A program made the position numbers and the translations under genes. A DNA stretch of 37,557 nucleotides, taken from an uncultured Pseudomonadales bacterium. GTDB taxonomy: Bacteria; Pseudomonadota; Gammaproteobacteria; Pseudomonadales; Azotimanducaceae. Below, piece by piece: positions 7,908 through 16,443 of the stretch (within the stretch, counting starts at the first letter, position 1; each line of letters starts with the position of its first letter). The stretch is taken from the NCBI GenBank assembly GCA_938036875.1, contig CALHVX010000086.1, forward strand, positions 1 through 37,557, written 5' to 3'. The notes under the pieces were generated by a model. That model was not told the DNA's origin and ran no database searches. It worked only from the letters and a program-made list of their open reading frames with translations.

Positions 7908-9083
7908 TCAAAGCTCGTTGTGGTCTTGGTTCATCAATCGCTCTATAGTGCGGTGATAATTTTGCACCGCCGGCTCGTTGCGCCCAAAGATAAACGCCTG
8001 GTTCGCACCGGACTGCATACCACCTTGAATGCTGAAACCAATGCCATAGTCTTCGGTTTGTACCGCTTTTAATACCATGGCACTAAAGTCTTGTGCCGCT
8101 TTTTTCTCGGCAGCTGTTGCGGGCTCATTGGCAGTTAAAATACTTTGCACCGTCGTTGTGGTATCGGGTGTGGGTCCAGGGTAAATCTGGCTCACTAAGC
8201 AAAAGCCGCCCAGTATCCCCGATATCGACAAGTTCGGAAATCCTGAGTGAATCAACCGAATGTGCTCACCCGGTTGCCACTGAGACTTGTCTTGGGTGGC
8301 TAGAGTAGACAAGGACTTGCGCCCAAAGGTGAGCCGTTGATGTGGTCCAAAGGTATCCAGCACCAACAAATTGCCAACCGTATGCTGACCTACCGTGTCT
8401 TTATGCACCAAGGCGTGATGGTAGGCCTCCAAGTAGCCATCCATCGTGATCTTCCAACCAGGGCCCGGCAAACTACGTTGCTCGTACAAATGCCAACTGT
8501 CTAGCTCCAAGGTGGCAAGCTGCGCAGCAAACTCACCCAACCAGGCGTCGATATCCATGGCCGGAGTTGATGGCTCTGCACTAGGCGTCAACATCACCCA
8601 AATCAAACCTGCACGCTCTGCGCAAGGTAGCTCGCGCAAGCCTAACGAGGCTTCATCTACATCCCCAAAGGTGTCTTCGCCGTAACGGCCCACCAACGCG
8701 CCTTGACGGTCGTACACCCAGGCATGGTAGGGGCACGAAAACACCCGGGCGCTAGCACAACCGTCAGCACAGACCTGCGCACCACGGTGACGACACACAT
8801 TTAGAAAGGCACGCACCCTGCCGTCATCACCACGGCTGATTAACACTGGGGTTTCTATCACCGTGAGCGCTTTATAGTCACCCACCTCAGGCAACTCCAA
8901 AGAGAGTGCCAAGGCGAGCGGCAGCCGCTTGAACAGACGTTCGCGCTCTGCGGCATAACGCTCAGGGTCTTGGTAGGCAAGCAACGGCATGTGCATGGGG
9001 GCTGCAGCGGAATCTGTGGTGCCCTGCTGCAAGTGCTGCAAAGCGCGTTCTGCCAGTGCTAGCAGGGTTGCCGGATCTTCCAT
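7908..9083 (-). CDS. Rieske non-heme iron oxygenase, alpha subunit
   Basis: A 391-residue protein with both hallmarks of ring-hydroxylating oxygenases. The Rieske [2Fe-2S] site is C97-R-H99 with C117-P-Y-H120. The mononuclear iron site lies in MDGYLEAYHHALVHKD: bridging Asp215, then E219, Y221-H222 and H227. A second acidic ligand is expected further on in the family, near the C-terminal half. It would insert oxygen into an aromatic or other hydrophobic substrate in the cytoplasm with electrons from the ferredoxin 640 nt upstream. The SnoaL-like protein directly before it (3-nt gap) may act as its small subunit. Rieske domain placement and length fit homotrimeric one-component-alpha oxygenases as well. 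Confidence 0.92.
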   Translation of the reverse strand: MEDPATLLALAERALQHLQQGTTDSAAAPMHMPLLAYQDPERYAAERERLFKRLPLALALSLELPEVGDYKALTVIETPVLISRGDDGRVRAFLNVCRHRGAQVCADGCASARVFSCPYHAWVYDRQGALVGRYGEDTFGDVDEASLGLRELPCAERAGLIWVMLTPSAEPSTPAMDIDAWLGEFAAQLATLELDSWHLYEQRSLPGPGWKITMDGYLEAYHHALVHKDTVGQHTVGNLLVLDTFGPHQRLTFGRKSLSTLATQDKSQWQPGEHIRLIHSGFPNLSISGILGGFCLVSQIYPGPTPDTTTTVQSILTANEPATAAEKKAAQDFSAMVLKAVQTEDYGIGFSIQGGMQSGANQAFIFGRNEPAVQNYHRTIERLMNQDHNEL

Positions 9084-9086
9084 CGC

Positions 9087-9683
9087 TTACGCCTTGCTCG
9101 CGCCGTGCTTGGCAATGAAGTCTAACCAAACCGGTAGCTGCTCTGGGTAATCCGCCGCATGACGTTCACCGCCCATCACCACCCTTTTCTCAGTGTTCAA
9201 ACCTGCTCCATATTCGGCAGCCGGCACATAATACAAAAAGTGGATGACCCGTCGTGCAAATCGCCAAACCCCACCCTCACGGCGATATTTGTCCACATAA
9301 CGCATAGCCGCAATGCTAACCACGCCATTGGGTGTTGTTTCTGCATGGCTTAACACCAAACCCGTTGCTTGGTCCGGATCCTGGGGGTCCATTTCAATAG
9401 TGACGTCGTGGGTCCAATGATAGGCAGGTCCGCGAATCTTAAAGGTCTCTTCGAACATAGTGACGATGGCCGCTTTGCCATCCGCTACCATAGCGCCGTT
9501 GGGGGCATCGAAGGTGGCATCGTCAGTAAACAAGTTAGCCAGCCTTGGCATATCGTGCTCATCACAGGCGATGGCATAAGCGGTGGCCATCTCACGAATG
9601 GCATCTTTTGACTCCAGCCGATCTAGCCGGGCCAACACTTGCTTCATTTCTGGAGATATCTCTTTACTTAAGTCGGTTGTCAT
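9087..9683 (-). CDS. SnoaL-like / NTF2-fold protein, possible oxygenase small subunit
   Basis: A 198-residue protein of the cone-shaped NTF2/SnoaL fold. Visible are AIREMATAYAIACDEHDMPRL (residues 29-49), the LFTDDATFDAPNG segment, and a C-terminal RYVDKYRREGGVWRFARRVI, which is the YxxxxxxxdGxWrIxxr signature of this superfamily. The superfamily includes aromatic-ring dioxygenase beta subunits, dehydratases and isomerases. Placement between the ferredoxin and the Rieske alpha gene favours a role with the oxygenase, but an isomerase or lyase role is equally possible. Start ATG 9683; 38 nt separate it from the ferredoxin stop. Confidence 0.8.
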   Translation of the reverse strand: MTTDLSKEISPEMKQVLARLDRLESKDAIREMATAYAIACDEHDMPRLANLFTDDATFDAPNGAMVADGKAAIVTMFEETFKIRGPAYHWTHDVTIEMDPQDPDQATGLVLSHAETTPNGVVSIAAMRYVDKYRREGGVWRFARRVIHFLYYVPAAEYGAGLNTEKRVVMGGERHAADYPEQLPVWLDFIAKHGASKA

Positions 9684-9721
9684 CTTCCCTCTCCCATTCT
9701 GCGTCTTGCGTACATTCAGTT

Positions 9722-10051
9722 TTATTCTTCAGGCGCGATCTGAAGCACTAGCTTGTCCAAGCTCGGTCGCAATTCAACCTGGCAGCTCAAGCGTGATTCA
9801 AACTCACGAAAAACATCCGTGGAACCAACCAACGCTGACTCCAACTGACCACGCTCCGCAGTTAACAATTTCATTTGGGGCCCCGCTATATAGACGTGGC
9901 AAGTGGCGCAAGCGCAACAACCACCGCAAACCGCTTCAACCCCCAGGTCTGCGTCGCGCAGCACCTCCATTAACAGCGTACCAACAGGCGCTTGCAAGCG
10001 GTGTACTTGACCTGCGCGGTCCGTAGCAATCACTTGAATCATCTCGGTCAA
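9722..10051 (-). CDS. [2Fe-2S] ferredoxin (adrenodoxin/putidaredoxin type)
   Basis: A 109-residue electron carrier. Cluster ligands are Cys42, Cys48, Cys51 and Cys90, with the C-x5-C-x2-C spacing and CHVYIAG segment of putidaredoxin-like ferredoxins, the usual donors to bacterial class I P450s. Two additional cysteines (45 and 46) fall within the x5 loop, which is uncommon. The start overlaps the amidohydrolase stop in ATGA, indicating translational coupling. In this operon it is the only electron-transfer protein, so it may serve both P450s and the Rieske enzyme. No ferredoxin reductase is present in the window. Confidence 0.93.
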   Translation of the reverse strand: MTEMIQVIATDRAGQVHRLQAPVGTLLMEVLRDADLGVEAVCGGCCACATCHVYIAGPQMKLLTAERGQLESALVGSTDVFREFESRLSCQVELRPSLDKLVLQIAPEE

Positions 10052-11037
10052 GGGCTTGCTCGTAGCAAGGCTAATGCATTGCTAGTGTAAGGGGCCGCTT
10101 CTGCGCGAACATCGTGTTGCTGTTGATCCCACCCAGCAAAGTTGGTGCCAAAGACCAAGCGCCTATGGTTCACGGATTTTTTTAGTAACTCTAAGGCCTC
10201 ATCGGAGTGCACATGCACATCAAACCAGAGCCGATGTAGCAACGCATCAAACGCACCTTCAGCACGCAGCTCGGCGCCAGCCCAAGGCCGTTTTTGCGCC
10301 GCTAGCGCCATACGCCCGTAAGCATAGCCGGTGGCCCCACCCCCATGGCTAACACAAATGTCTAACCCAGGATGACGGCCTAACACACCACCGTATATCA
10401 AGGTGCAAACGGCAATGGTTTCGGATGCCGCAAAACCGACAATGATATCCAGATCAAACTGCATCAGGTTGGCATCACCTGCCGGCCCGTCAATGGCCGC
10501 CGGTGCCGGATGAATAAACAAAGGCACATCCAAGGCTACTATCGCTTCATAGAAGGGATCCATTCGCGGATCATTTAACGACATACCAAAATCGGTACCT
10601 ATGTAAACGCCCAAAAAGCCTAACTGACCTACCGCTCGCTGAGCCTCCTCAATGGCAAACCCAATATCTTGCATCGGTAGCGCAGCAAAGGCGCCCAATC
10701 GGTCTGCGTGCGACGCAATTTTTTGCGCGAGCGCGTCGTTATGAACTCGGCAAAACTGTTGGGCTTGCTGCGCTTCGATAAAGTGAAAGTAGGTCAGCGG
10801 GTTGGGTGATAGCACCTGATAATCAATGCCTACCTTGGTCATTGCCGCCAAGCGCAGATCAATATCCATAAAGGGGCTACCCCGATACTTAACCCCACGC
10901 AGCTCATAGCTACCCACACGAAACAGCGGTTGGGCCTCGTGAGACAGCTCCGGGCCGTAGTCGCCAGCTGCGCCTAAGGTTTCTTCTAAGACCACATGGG
11001 CGTGCACATCAATGGTCTGTGCTTTGCTGATACTCAT
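10048..11037 (-). CDS. Metal-dependent amidohydrolase, ACMSD-like (amidohydrolase 2 family)
   Basis: A 329-residue TIM-barrel hydrolase. The metal-binding HxH is H12-A-H14 (IDVHAHVV). Later ligands are the His in PLFIHPAP (about 177), the His in CVSHGGG (about 229) and the Asp in FGTNFAGWD near the end. The family includes 2-amino-3-carboxymuconate semialdehyde decarboxylase and gamma-resorcylate decarboxylases, so decarboxylation or C-C hydrolysis of a ring-derived acid is a reasonable inference. It lies 15 nt after an SDR gene and overlaps the ferredoxin gene. Confidence 0.88.
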   Translation of the reverse strand: MSISKAQTIDVHAHVVLEETLGAAGDYGPELSHEAQPLFRVGSYELRGVKYRGSPFMDIDLRLAAMTKVGIDYQVLSPNPLTYFHFIEAQQAQQFCRVHNDALAQKIASHADRLGAFAALPMQDIGFAIEEAQRAVGQLGFLGVYIGTDFGMSLNDPRMDPFYEAIVALDVPLFIHPAPAAIDGPAGDANLMQFDLDIIVGFAASETIAVCTLIYGGVLGRHPGLDICVSHGGGATGYAYGRMALAAQKRPWAGAELRAEGAFDALLHRLWFDVHVHSDEALELLKKSVNHRRLVFGTNFAGWDQQQHDVRAEAAPYTSNALALLRASP

Positions 11038-11052
11038 ACATTTACTCTACGC

Positions 11053-11823
11053 TTAACCTTGAGTGATACCTAACGCCAAACCACCGTCTACTTCTAGCAC
11101 CGTACCTGTTGTCCAAGCAGCGGTTAAGAAGTAAGCAATAGCCTCGGCCACCTCGCCCACCTCACCAATACGACCCAAGGCATGGATATTGCTCATAGCC
11201 TGAAGACGCTGCAAAGCTTGCTCGTCTGTGAATAATCCAGCCCGCTGATTTATCTCCGAATACACCGCACCAGGAGCCACGCAGTTAACCCGAATATTGC
11301 TTGGGCCCAGCTCTGCCGCCAGCGACTTCGTCAGCGCCTCTATCGCCCCTTTGGTTGCGGCGTAAGGTGAAACACCGGGAAATGCACGCCGGTTGTGAAT
11401 AGAGCCTAGAAACACAATGGCGCCTTCGCTCGCTGCAAGATGCGGCTGACACTCGGCGCTTAGCATCATGCCGGCCACCACGTTGGTGTGAAACAGGGCC
11501 AGCAATTCAGGCTCGTCTAGCTCAGTTAGCGGGCCTCGGTACATATTGCCCGCATTGTTGACCAATCCATGTAACCCCTTGCCATGCTCGACAGCAGCGG
11601 CCACGATGTTTTTACGATCAGCCGCTGCGGTGATATCACCAACCACTGCCAGGCATTGGTCGCCTAAAGCCTGCGCAACCCCATTAACCTTTTCCGCTCG
11701 CCGGCCACAGATTGTTACCCTAGCGCCCCGTTCGACTAAATAAGCGGCGGTACCCGCACCAATACCCGAGCCACCACCGGTAATGAGCACAGAGCGTTCA
11801 CTCAGTGTCTTCAACTTACTCAC
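11053..11823 (-). CDS. Short-chain dehydrogenase/reductase (NADP-type residues)
   Basis: A classical SDR of 256 residues. The dinucleotide-binding TGGGSGIG is at 15-22, NNAG at 89-92, and the catalytic triad is Ser141, Tyr154 and Lys158 (YAATK). Arginines after the second strand (CGRR, 39-42) suggest NADP(H). It would interconvert a hydroxyl and a ketone in the cytoplasm. The start overlaps the preceding SDR by 8 nt. Confidence 0.93.
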   Translation of the reverse strand: MSKLKTLSERSVLITGGGSGIGAGTAAYLVERGARVTICGRRAEKVNGVAQALGDQCLAVVGDITAAADRKNIVAAAVEHGKGLHGLVNNAGNMYRGPLTELDEPELLALFHTNVVAGMMLSAECQPHLAASEGAIVFLGSIHNRRAFPGVSPYAATKGAIEALTKSLAAELGPSNIRVNCVAPGAVYSEINQRAGLFTDEQALQRLQAMSNIHALGRIGEVGEVAEAIAYFLTAAWTTGTVLEVDGGLALGITQG

Positions 11824-12565
11824 GTGGAAGTTGCAGCAGCACGCTATTCACCACACCACCATCTACGGTCAGTGTTTGACCCGTAATGTAGCTCGCTTGC
11901 TTGGAGGCCAAAAACAGAACTGTTTGCGCAATATCTTCCAAGGTCCCCAATCGCCCAAGGGGTACAGCGCTAGCGCGCCGGTTGCGTACGTTGGGATCTG
12001 CATAAAACGGCGATGACATGCCACCATCCACAAACCCGGGCGCTATCGCGTTCACACGAATACCCATGGCCCCCCACTCTAAGGACATTTGTTGGGTCAA
12101 CGCCACAACCCCGCCCTTTGCCGCTGCATAAGCGCCGCAATTCGGCGAGGGATGGGTACCATTTATGGACGATAGATTCAGTATCACCCCTTGTCCCGCC
12201 TCTCGCATTTTCCGTGCCGCGGCCTGAGCCACTACAAAAACGCCATTGAGGTTCACATCAACCACCAATCGAAAATCCGCTGGATCATGGTCAATGAGTG
12301 GCCCGGTCCGCAGAATGCCAGCGTTGTTGACCACTACGTCCAAGCCACCAGCATCTTTGCAAAAATCGGCTACCACGCTTGCAACCTGATCTGCCTCGCA
12401 AACGTTTGCGGCATAAGCTTTGGCCGAATTTAGTGAAGCAGCAACTGTATTGGCGGCCTCCTGGTCCGTATCAACAACCCCGACAAAATAGCCTTGAGCA
12501 GAGGCCAACTCCGCAATCGCTCGACCTATCCCTTTTGCGCCACCGGTAACCAACAGTGATCTCAT
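11816..12565 (-). CDS. Short-chain dehydrogenase/reductase (NAD-type residues)
   Basis: A classical SDR of 249 residues. TGGAKGIG is at 7-14, NNAG at 80-83, and the catalytic residues are Ser132/133, Tyr146 and Lys150 (YAAAK). Asp32 at the end of strand two (VVDTD) suggests NAD(H), unlike its neighbour with an Arg pair. The pair may therefore run opposite steps of the pathway or different hydroxyl positions. The start codon overlaps the P450 stop (ATGA). Confidence 0.93.
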   Translation of the reverse strand: MRSLLVTGGAKGIGRAIAELASAQGYFVGVVDTDQEAANTVAASLNSAKAYAANVCEADQVASVVADFCKDAGGLDVVVNNAGILRTGPLIDHDPADFRLVVDVNLNGVFVVAQAAARKMREAGQGVILNLSSINGTHPSPNCGAYAAAKGGVVALTQQMSLEWGAMGIRVNAIAPGFVDGGMSSPFYADPNVRNRRASAVPLGRLGTLEDIAQTVLFLASKQASYITGQTLTVDGGVVNSVLLQLPRE

Positions 12566-13758
12566 GCCGCTTTTTCTCCAGTAAATCGAACAGGGTAACT
12601 TGCAAAATTGGGTCGCGATGTTGTGGTATCTGCTTGAGGCGCTTGTTGCGCAGCGGGAACAACCCCGTGCCGTAAAAGCGTTTGAACCAGCAAGGGCACG
12701 ATACCTAACGAAGCGGATTCAACCTCAGCGCCGGGTTTTGGTACAACACCGCCATCGAGATCACGCCCCATACAAGCGTGATTGCCGTAGCCAAAGCTCA
12801 GACCAAATGGCCATACCCCAGGCTTCGTTTGTCGATGGGGGTTAAACTGATGAGCATCGTCACCAAACACATTGGGATCACGATTGGCTTGAACCAGATC
12901 CACCTCAACCAAATCGCCAACCTTGAGAACATGACCCGCAATCTCAAGCGGGGCTGCAGCACGTCGCAGGGCAACAGGGGATGCCGGGTGTAGGCGCAGC
13001 GATTCATGTACGGCACTTTGCAGCAGCGTCTTCTGCTCACACAACAGCTGGGCAGAGCTATGTCCACCCGCTATCCACCTAAACACCTCATCAATTGCCT
13101 GCACCATTGCATTGGCGGTGCTGTGTGCGCCCGCTTGCAGGTAAAAGGCGATCTCACGTCGCAACACTGGTGGTGACAATTGCAGTTGCTCTTGCGCGCC
13201 AAGCAATTTGCTCAACACATCGTTAGGCAACGGCTGCTCTTGAGCAATCAGTTGCTTGCGACGTGCTATGGAGGCATCCAAAAATTTGTCGCTGAACTGA
13301 TCTAGCGCCGTTACAACACGGGCGTTCACCTCGCCGTGATCCAGTGTTGAATGTGCCAAGGTTGCACCGGTGCTAAAGGTTCTAACCAAAGCCAGCAGCG
13401 CTTGTGTCTCCTCAACATCACCGCAAGGTCGGTCAACCCCAGCAAGATCTGCGGTTAGGTTCATGGTAACTCGATAACCCAACTCAACCAGATCTGCTTC
13501 TCCTGCTGCCAGATAAGGTTCAAGCACTTGAGATAACAACTCAGGAAATTTTTTGCTTTGATACTCGCGAAAAAAACGTCGCTTAAACACCGCAAACTCC
13601 ACAACTCGACGCTGGGCATGTTCATCGCCATCCAGGGTGATTAGAGCATCGCCCATTACCGAACTACCCGCATCATAGAGCGCCTGCACCAACAGCGGGT
13701 GCTTCAATGCCGCCATTGCATCTGCATAGGAGGTAAGCTTGGCCTGAATCATAGTCAC
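12562..13758 (-). CDS. Cytochrome P450 (paralogue A)
   Basis: A 398-residue soluble bacterial P450. The heme loop is FGYGNHACMG with thiolate Cys329, the K-helix ExxR is E252-S-L-R255 and the PERF-like region is QFNPHR. The I-helix oxygen-activation motif reads AGAHST (209-214): where most P450s have Asp/Glu before Thr, this one has His212-Ser213. It is clearly paralogous to the P450 3 nt upstream (shared YDxG..., R-FFRxY and ELGYR/TLGYH segments). It would hydroxylate a hydrophobic substrate using the ferredoxin of the operon. The start ATG 13758 is followed by ACC-ATG; residue 3 is a second possible Met. Confidence 0.93.
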   Translation of the reverse strand: MTMIQAKLTSYADAMAALKHPLLVQALYDAGSSVMGDALITLDGDEHAQRRVVEFAVFKRRFFREYQSKKFPELLSQVLEPYLAAGEADLVELGYRVTMNLTADLAGVDRPCGDVEETQALLALVRTFSTGATLAHSTLDHGEVNARVVTALDQFSDKFLDASIARRKQLIAQEQPLPNDVLSKLLGAQEQLQLSPPVLRREIAFYLQAGAHSTANAMVQAIDEVFRWIAGGHSSAQLLCEQKTLLQSAVHESLRLHPASPVALRRAAAPLEIAGHVLKVGDLVEVDLVQANRDPNVFGDDAHQFNPHRQTKPGVWPFGLSFGYGNHACMGRDLDGGVVPKPGAEVESASLGIVPLLVQTLLRHGVVPAAQQAPQADTTTSRPNFASYPVRFTGEKAA

Positions 13759-13761
13759 TAC

Positions 13762-14967
13762 TTAGCTACGCAACGCTGGATAGTTCAACCAAGTCTCTCG
13801 GGCAATGGCTTGATCTAACTCCGGCGCTTGCATCGGGTTCGGTGTAATACCAGCCTCTAGCAGCGCGTGCGCTATCCAGGCCACCGTACCTAGCTGGTGA
13901 CGGTCCATATCGAACGCTTTGCCAGGTACCGGCAAGGCTCCCGCAGCCAGGTTTTTGCCTAAGCAAGCGTGCATGCCAATACCAAAAGTTATCCCGGTTT
14001 CGCTCACCCCGCGCTCAATGTCGCGCTGGGGATTAAACATCTCCGGCTCAGCGCCAAACAGCGCTGCATCTCTGTTTGCCTGGCGCAAATTGATAATCAC
14101 CGTGTCACCCACAGCCACGTGCTGACCATTAGGTAACACTAAGTCTTCCACCGCTTGGCGCTTTGACACTGGGCTGGAGGGATGTAGACGAAAACTCTCG
14201 TGCACAAACCGCTGCACTTTTGCCGGGTTGGCTACCAAATCAGCACGTCCATCAGGGTTTCCAGCACACCAAGTAAACAGGTGATGCATAGCGTGACTCA
14301 AAGAATGTACCGAGGTATGGGCGCTAGCTAAGAAGTAAAAGGCGGTCTCGCGCAGCACCATATCTCGCACCAACTGCAGCTTATCTTCGTCCTGTAACAA
14401 GACAGTTAGCACATCCATAGGCAGCGCTTCTTCAGCCAGTTCACCCGCAGCCACTTGCCCAAGCAAAGCCTGACGGCGTTGTGCCGATGGGGTAAAAAAG
14501 CGTTCGTCGAACTCCGTTAGGGTTGCACGCACCTCAAGGTTTGCTGCCTCTAGATCCCGATCCTTAGCTTGCCCTAAGGTGGCAGCCACACCAAACATAC
14601 GCAGTATGCGCACCAAATCTTCGGTTTCACTCTGCCCCTGATCTTGCCGATCGATGCCTGCGAAGGCCAAAGCTAAATGCACCATAAAGTGATAGCCCAA
14701 GGTTACTAGGTCTACCTCTTTGCTTGGTGAGGACTGCATGACCGAAGCAAAGACCTCAGGGATAACCTCGCGTTCGTAGCGCCGGAAGAAATCTCGTCGG
14801 AACACCCGCATCTCGGTCAGTCGGCGCTCTCGGTGCGGCTCACCGTGCAAAGTGACCAACACCCGGTCCATTAAGATGGCACCCTCGTCATACAAAGACT
14901 GTTTTAGGCCTGGTAGCTTCAACGCTTGTTCACAGTGCCGGTATTCGGTCAGCTCGTGGGTCTTCAT
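13762..14967 (-). CDS. Cytochrome P450 (paralogue B)
   Basis: A 401-residue P450 from the ATG at 14967, which overlaps the upstream amidohydrolase stop as ATGA; an upstream in-frame start at 15018 would add 17 residues within that gene and is less likely. The heme loop is FGIGMHACLG with Cys335, ExxR is E257-S-F-R260. The I-helix has ASAHTS (214-219), again with His in place of the acid. It forms a tandem pair with paralogue A and probably arose by duplication. The two may hydroxylate different positions or different intermediates. The electron donor is inferred to be the ferredoxin at 9722-10051. Confidence 0.93.
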   Translation of the reverse strand: MKTHELTEYRHCEQALKLPGLKQSLYDEGAILMDRVLVTLHGEPHRERRLTEMRVFRRDFFRRYEREVIPEVFASVMQSSPSKEVDLVTLGYHFMVHLALAFAGIDRQDQGQSETEDLVRILRMFGVAATLGQAKDRDLEAANLEVRATLTEFDERFFTPSAQRRQALLGQVAAGELAEEALPMDVLTVLLQDEDKLQLVRDMVLRETAFYFLASAHTSVHSLSHAMHHLFTWCAGNPDGRADLVANPAKVQRFVHESFRLHPSSPVSKRQAVEDLVLPNGQHVAVGDTVIINLRQANRDAALFGAEPEMFNPQRDIERGVSETGITFGIGMHACLGKNLAAGALPVPGKAFDMDRHQLGTVAWIAHALLEAGITPNPMQAPELDQAIARETWLNYPALRS

Positions 14968-16334
14968 TGGCCATCGCTCCGATGCAGAATTCGATCGCCA
15001 TAGCTTGTCACACGCCAACCGGGTGGATCGTTACGTGGTCTAGGTGCCGGCAAATCTACCAAGTGACCGTTCAAGATCACATGACGCATATTCTGAGGGT
15101 TACCTAGCAAGGTCACGTCTTGGCTGACATCACCCGCCACTATAATCACATCTGCAAGCAACCCGGGCTTAATCGCGCCCGTCTCACCATATAGCTGCAG
15201 GCTTCGAGCCGCTTGGGCGGTAGCGCTGTGTATCGCTTGCAATGGAGTGAAGCCAAGATCTCGAACAAACACTTCGAGTTCTCGATAATGCCAATCACCG
15301 TAAGGTGTTAGGGAAAAACCACTTTCGGTGCCGCAGAGCAAAGGCACACCCTGGGCATGGGCCTTTTGCAACATCACCGCGCTATCCGCAATCTCTTTGC
15401 GAAACAACGCTTGCAGCTCCGGGGATGCGGCAATAGCGGTACCGTAATCAGCCAAATTAGCTTGAAAGGTAAAAGTAGGAACCAAAGGAACCTCGTTAGC
15501 GACAACCGCAGCTAGGGCTTCTTCATCCATAAAGGTAGCATGCAGAATCATGTCAAAACCCGCGTTGGCGGCATCGCGGACACTGGTTGCTCCGCGACAA
15601 TGGCCAACCACAGGCACCCCTAGCTCGTGGGCGGTGTCTGCCACCAACTTCAACTCTGTGGCATTCCAGACTTGCTGCTCGCCTTTGACCTTTTGACGTG
15701 GGGTTAGGCCGGTGACGTGCACCTTGATCCAATCCACCCCGAGCTTGATTTGCCGGCGCACCTCTTGCACGATTTCGGCCGGTGAATTCACCACACGACC
15801 GTAGCCGATGCGCCCAGCGTCCGGGATAAGTCGACCGGCTGTGCCACCCGCCGCGGTGAGCAACGCATTGCCACCCACTGACATCCGCGGGCCTGGCACT
15901 ATGCCCGCCTCAATGGCATCGCGCAGATCTACACCCACTTCAAACAAGCTGTCTGGGTCCATAAAGCCGGTGACACCAGCGCGAAGCAATTTTTGAACAT
16001 TAGCCGCGGCCACAATAGCGGCCAGTCCCTCGCGGCTGCGATGATAGAACAACTCGTCGTTAGAGCTGCTTTCATCAAAACTGATGTGGCAATGGGCATC
16101 AATCAAACCGGGCATGACGGTGCAACCGGCTGCATCAATTTGGAGAGCACCAGCAGGCACGGGTATATCCCCACCAACTTGTACAATTCGAGACTCTTGG
16201 ATCAGAACGTCCACTTGCTGCGGCTGGTTACCCAAGCCGTCAACAACACGCCCACCGTTGATAACCAGTGTTTGGGCGCCCGCTCCCTCTAACTCTCCAG
16301 CTTTTACCCTTGCCGCTTTCAACCCTGCAGACAT
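14964..16334 (-). CDS. Amidohydrolase (imidazolonepropionase/prolidase-like)
   Basis: A 456-residue metal-dependent hydrolase of the amidohydrolase 1 superfamily. The small beta-sandwich (residues 20-75) surrounds the barrel, and the first metal motif is H81-C-H83 (DAHCHIS). Further metal-site segments are DWIKVHVTG, VVGHCRG and ILHATF, and it ends with the typical LLADVIIV and a VILNGHLV strand. It would cleave a C-N or related bond; substrate unknown. ATG 16334 is preferred over TTG 16352 because GGGGAAGAGG sits just before it. It is the first gene of the ten-gene operon and faces the MarR gene. Confidence 0.9.
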   Translation of the reverse strand: MSAGLKAARVKAGELEGAGAQTLVINGGRVVDGLGNQPQQVDVLIQESRIVQVGGDIPVPAGALQIDAAGCTVMPGLIDAHCHISFDESSSNDELFYHRSREGLAAIVAAANVQKLLRAGVTGFMDPDSLFEVGVDLRDAIEAGIVPGPRMSVGGNALLTAAGGTAGRLIPDAGRIGYGRVVNSPAEIVQEVRRQIKLGVDWIKVHVTGLTPRQKVKGEQQVWNATELKLVADTAHELGVPVVGHCRGATSVRDAANAGFDMILHATFMDEEALAAVVANEVPLVPTFTFQANLADYGTAIAASPELQALFRKEIADSAVMLQKAHAQGVPLLCGTESGFSLTPYGDWHYRELEVFVRDLGFTPLQAIHSATAQAARSLQLYGETGAIKPGLLADVIIVAGDVSQDVTLLGNPQNMRHVILNGHLVDLPAPRPRNDPPGWRVTSYGDRILHRSDGQ

Positions 16335-16362
16335 CGAACCTCTTCCCCTCAAGTTCAGGAAC

Positions 16363-16372
16363 CACTATAGTG
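16363..16372. promoter_or_regulatory. Perfect palindrome, candidate MarR operator
   Basis: CACTATAGTG at 16363-16372 is a perfect 10-bp palindrome in the 109-bp gap between the divergent amidohydrolase operon and the MarR gene. A shorter pair GTTC-AG-GAAC lies just left of it (16353-16362). MarR dimers bind such palindromes in divergent promoters, usually their own and the adjacent operon. The assignment rests on position and symmetry only. Confidence 0.45.
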
Positions 16373-16443
16373 AGAACTAATTCGATTTCAAACTATTATT
16401 CATCTAAATTCCGACAGACTTATCAACAAGAGAGAGTCCCACC

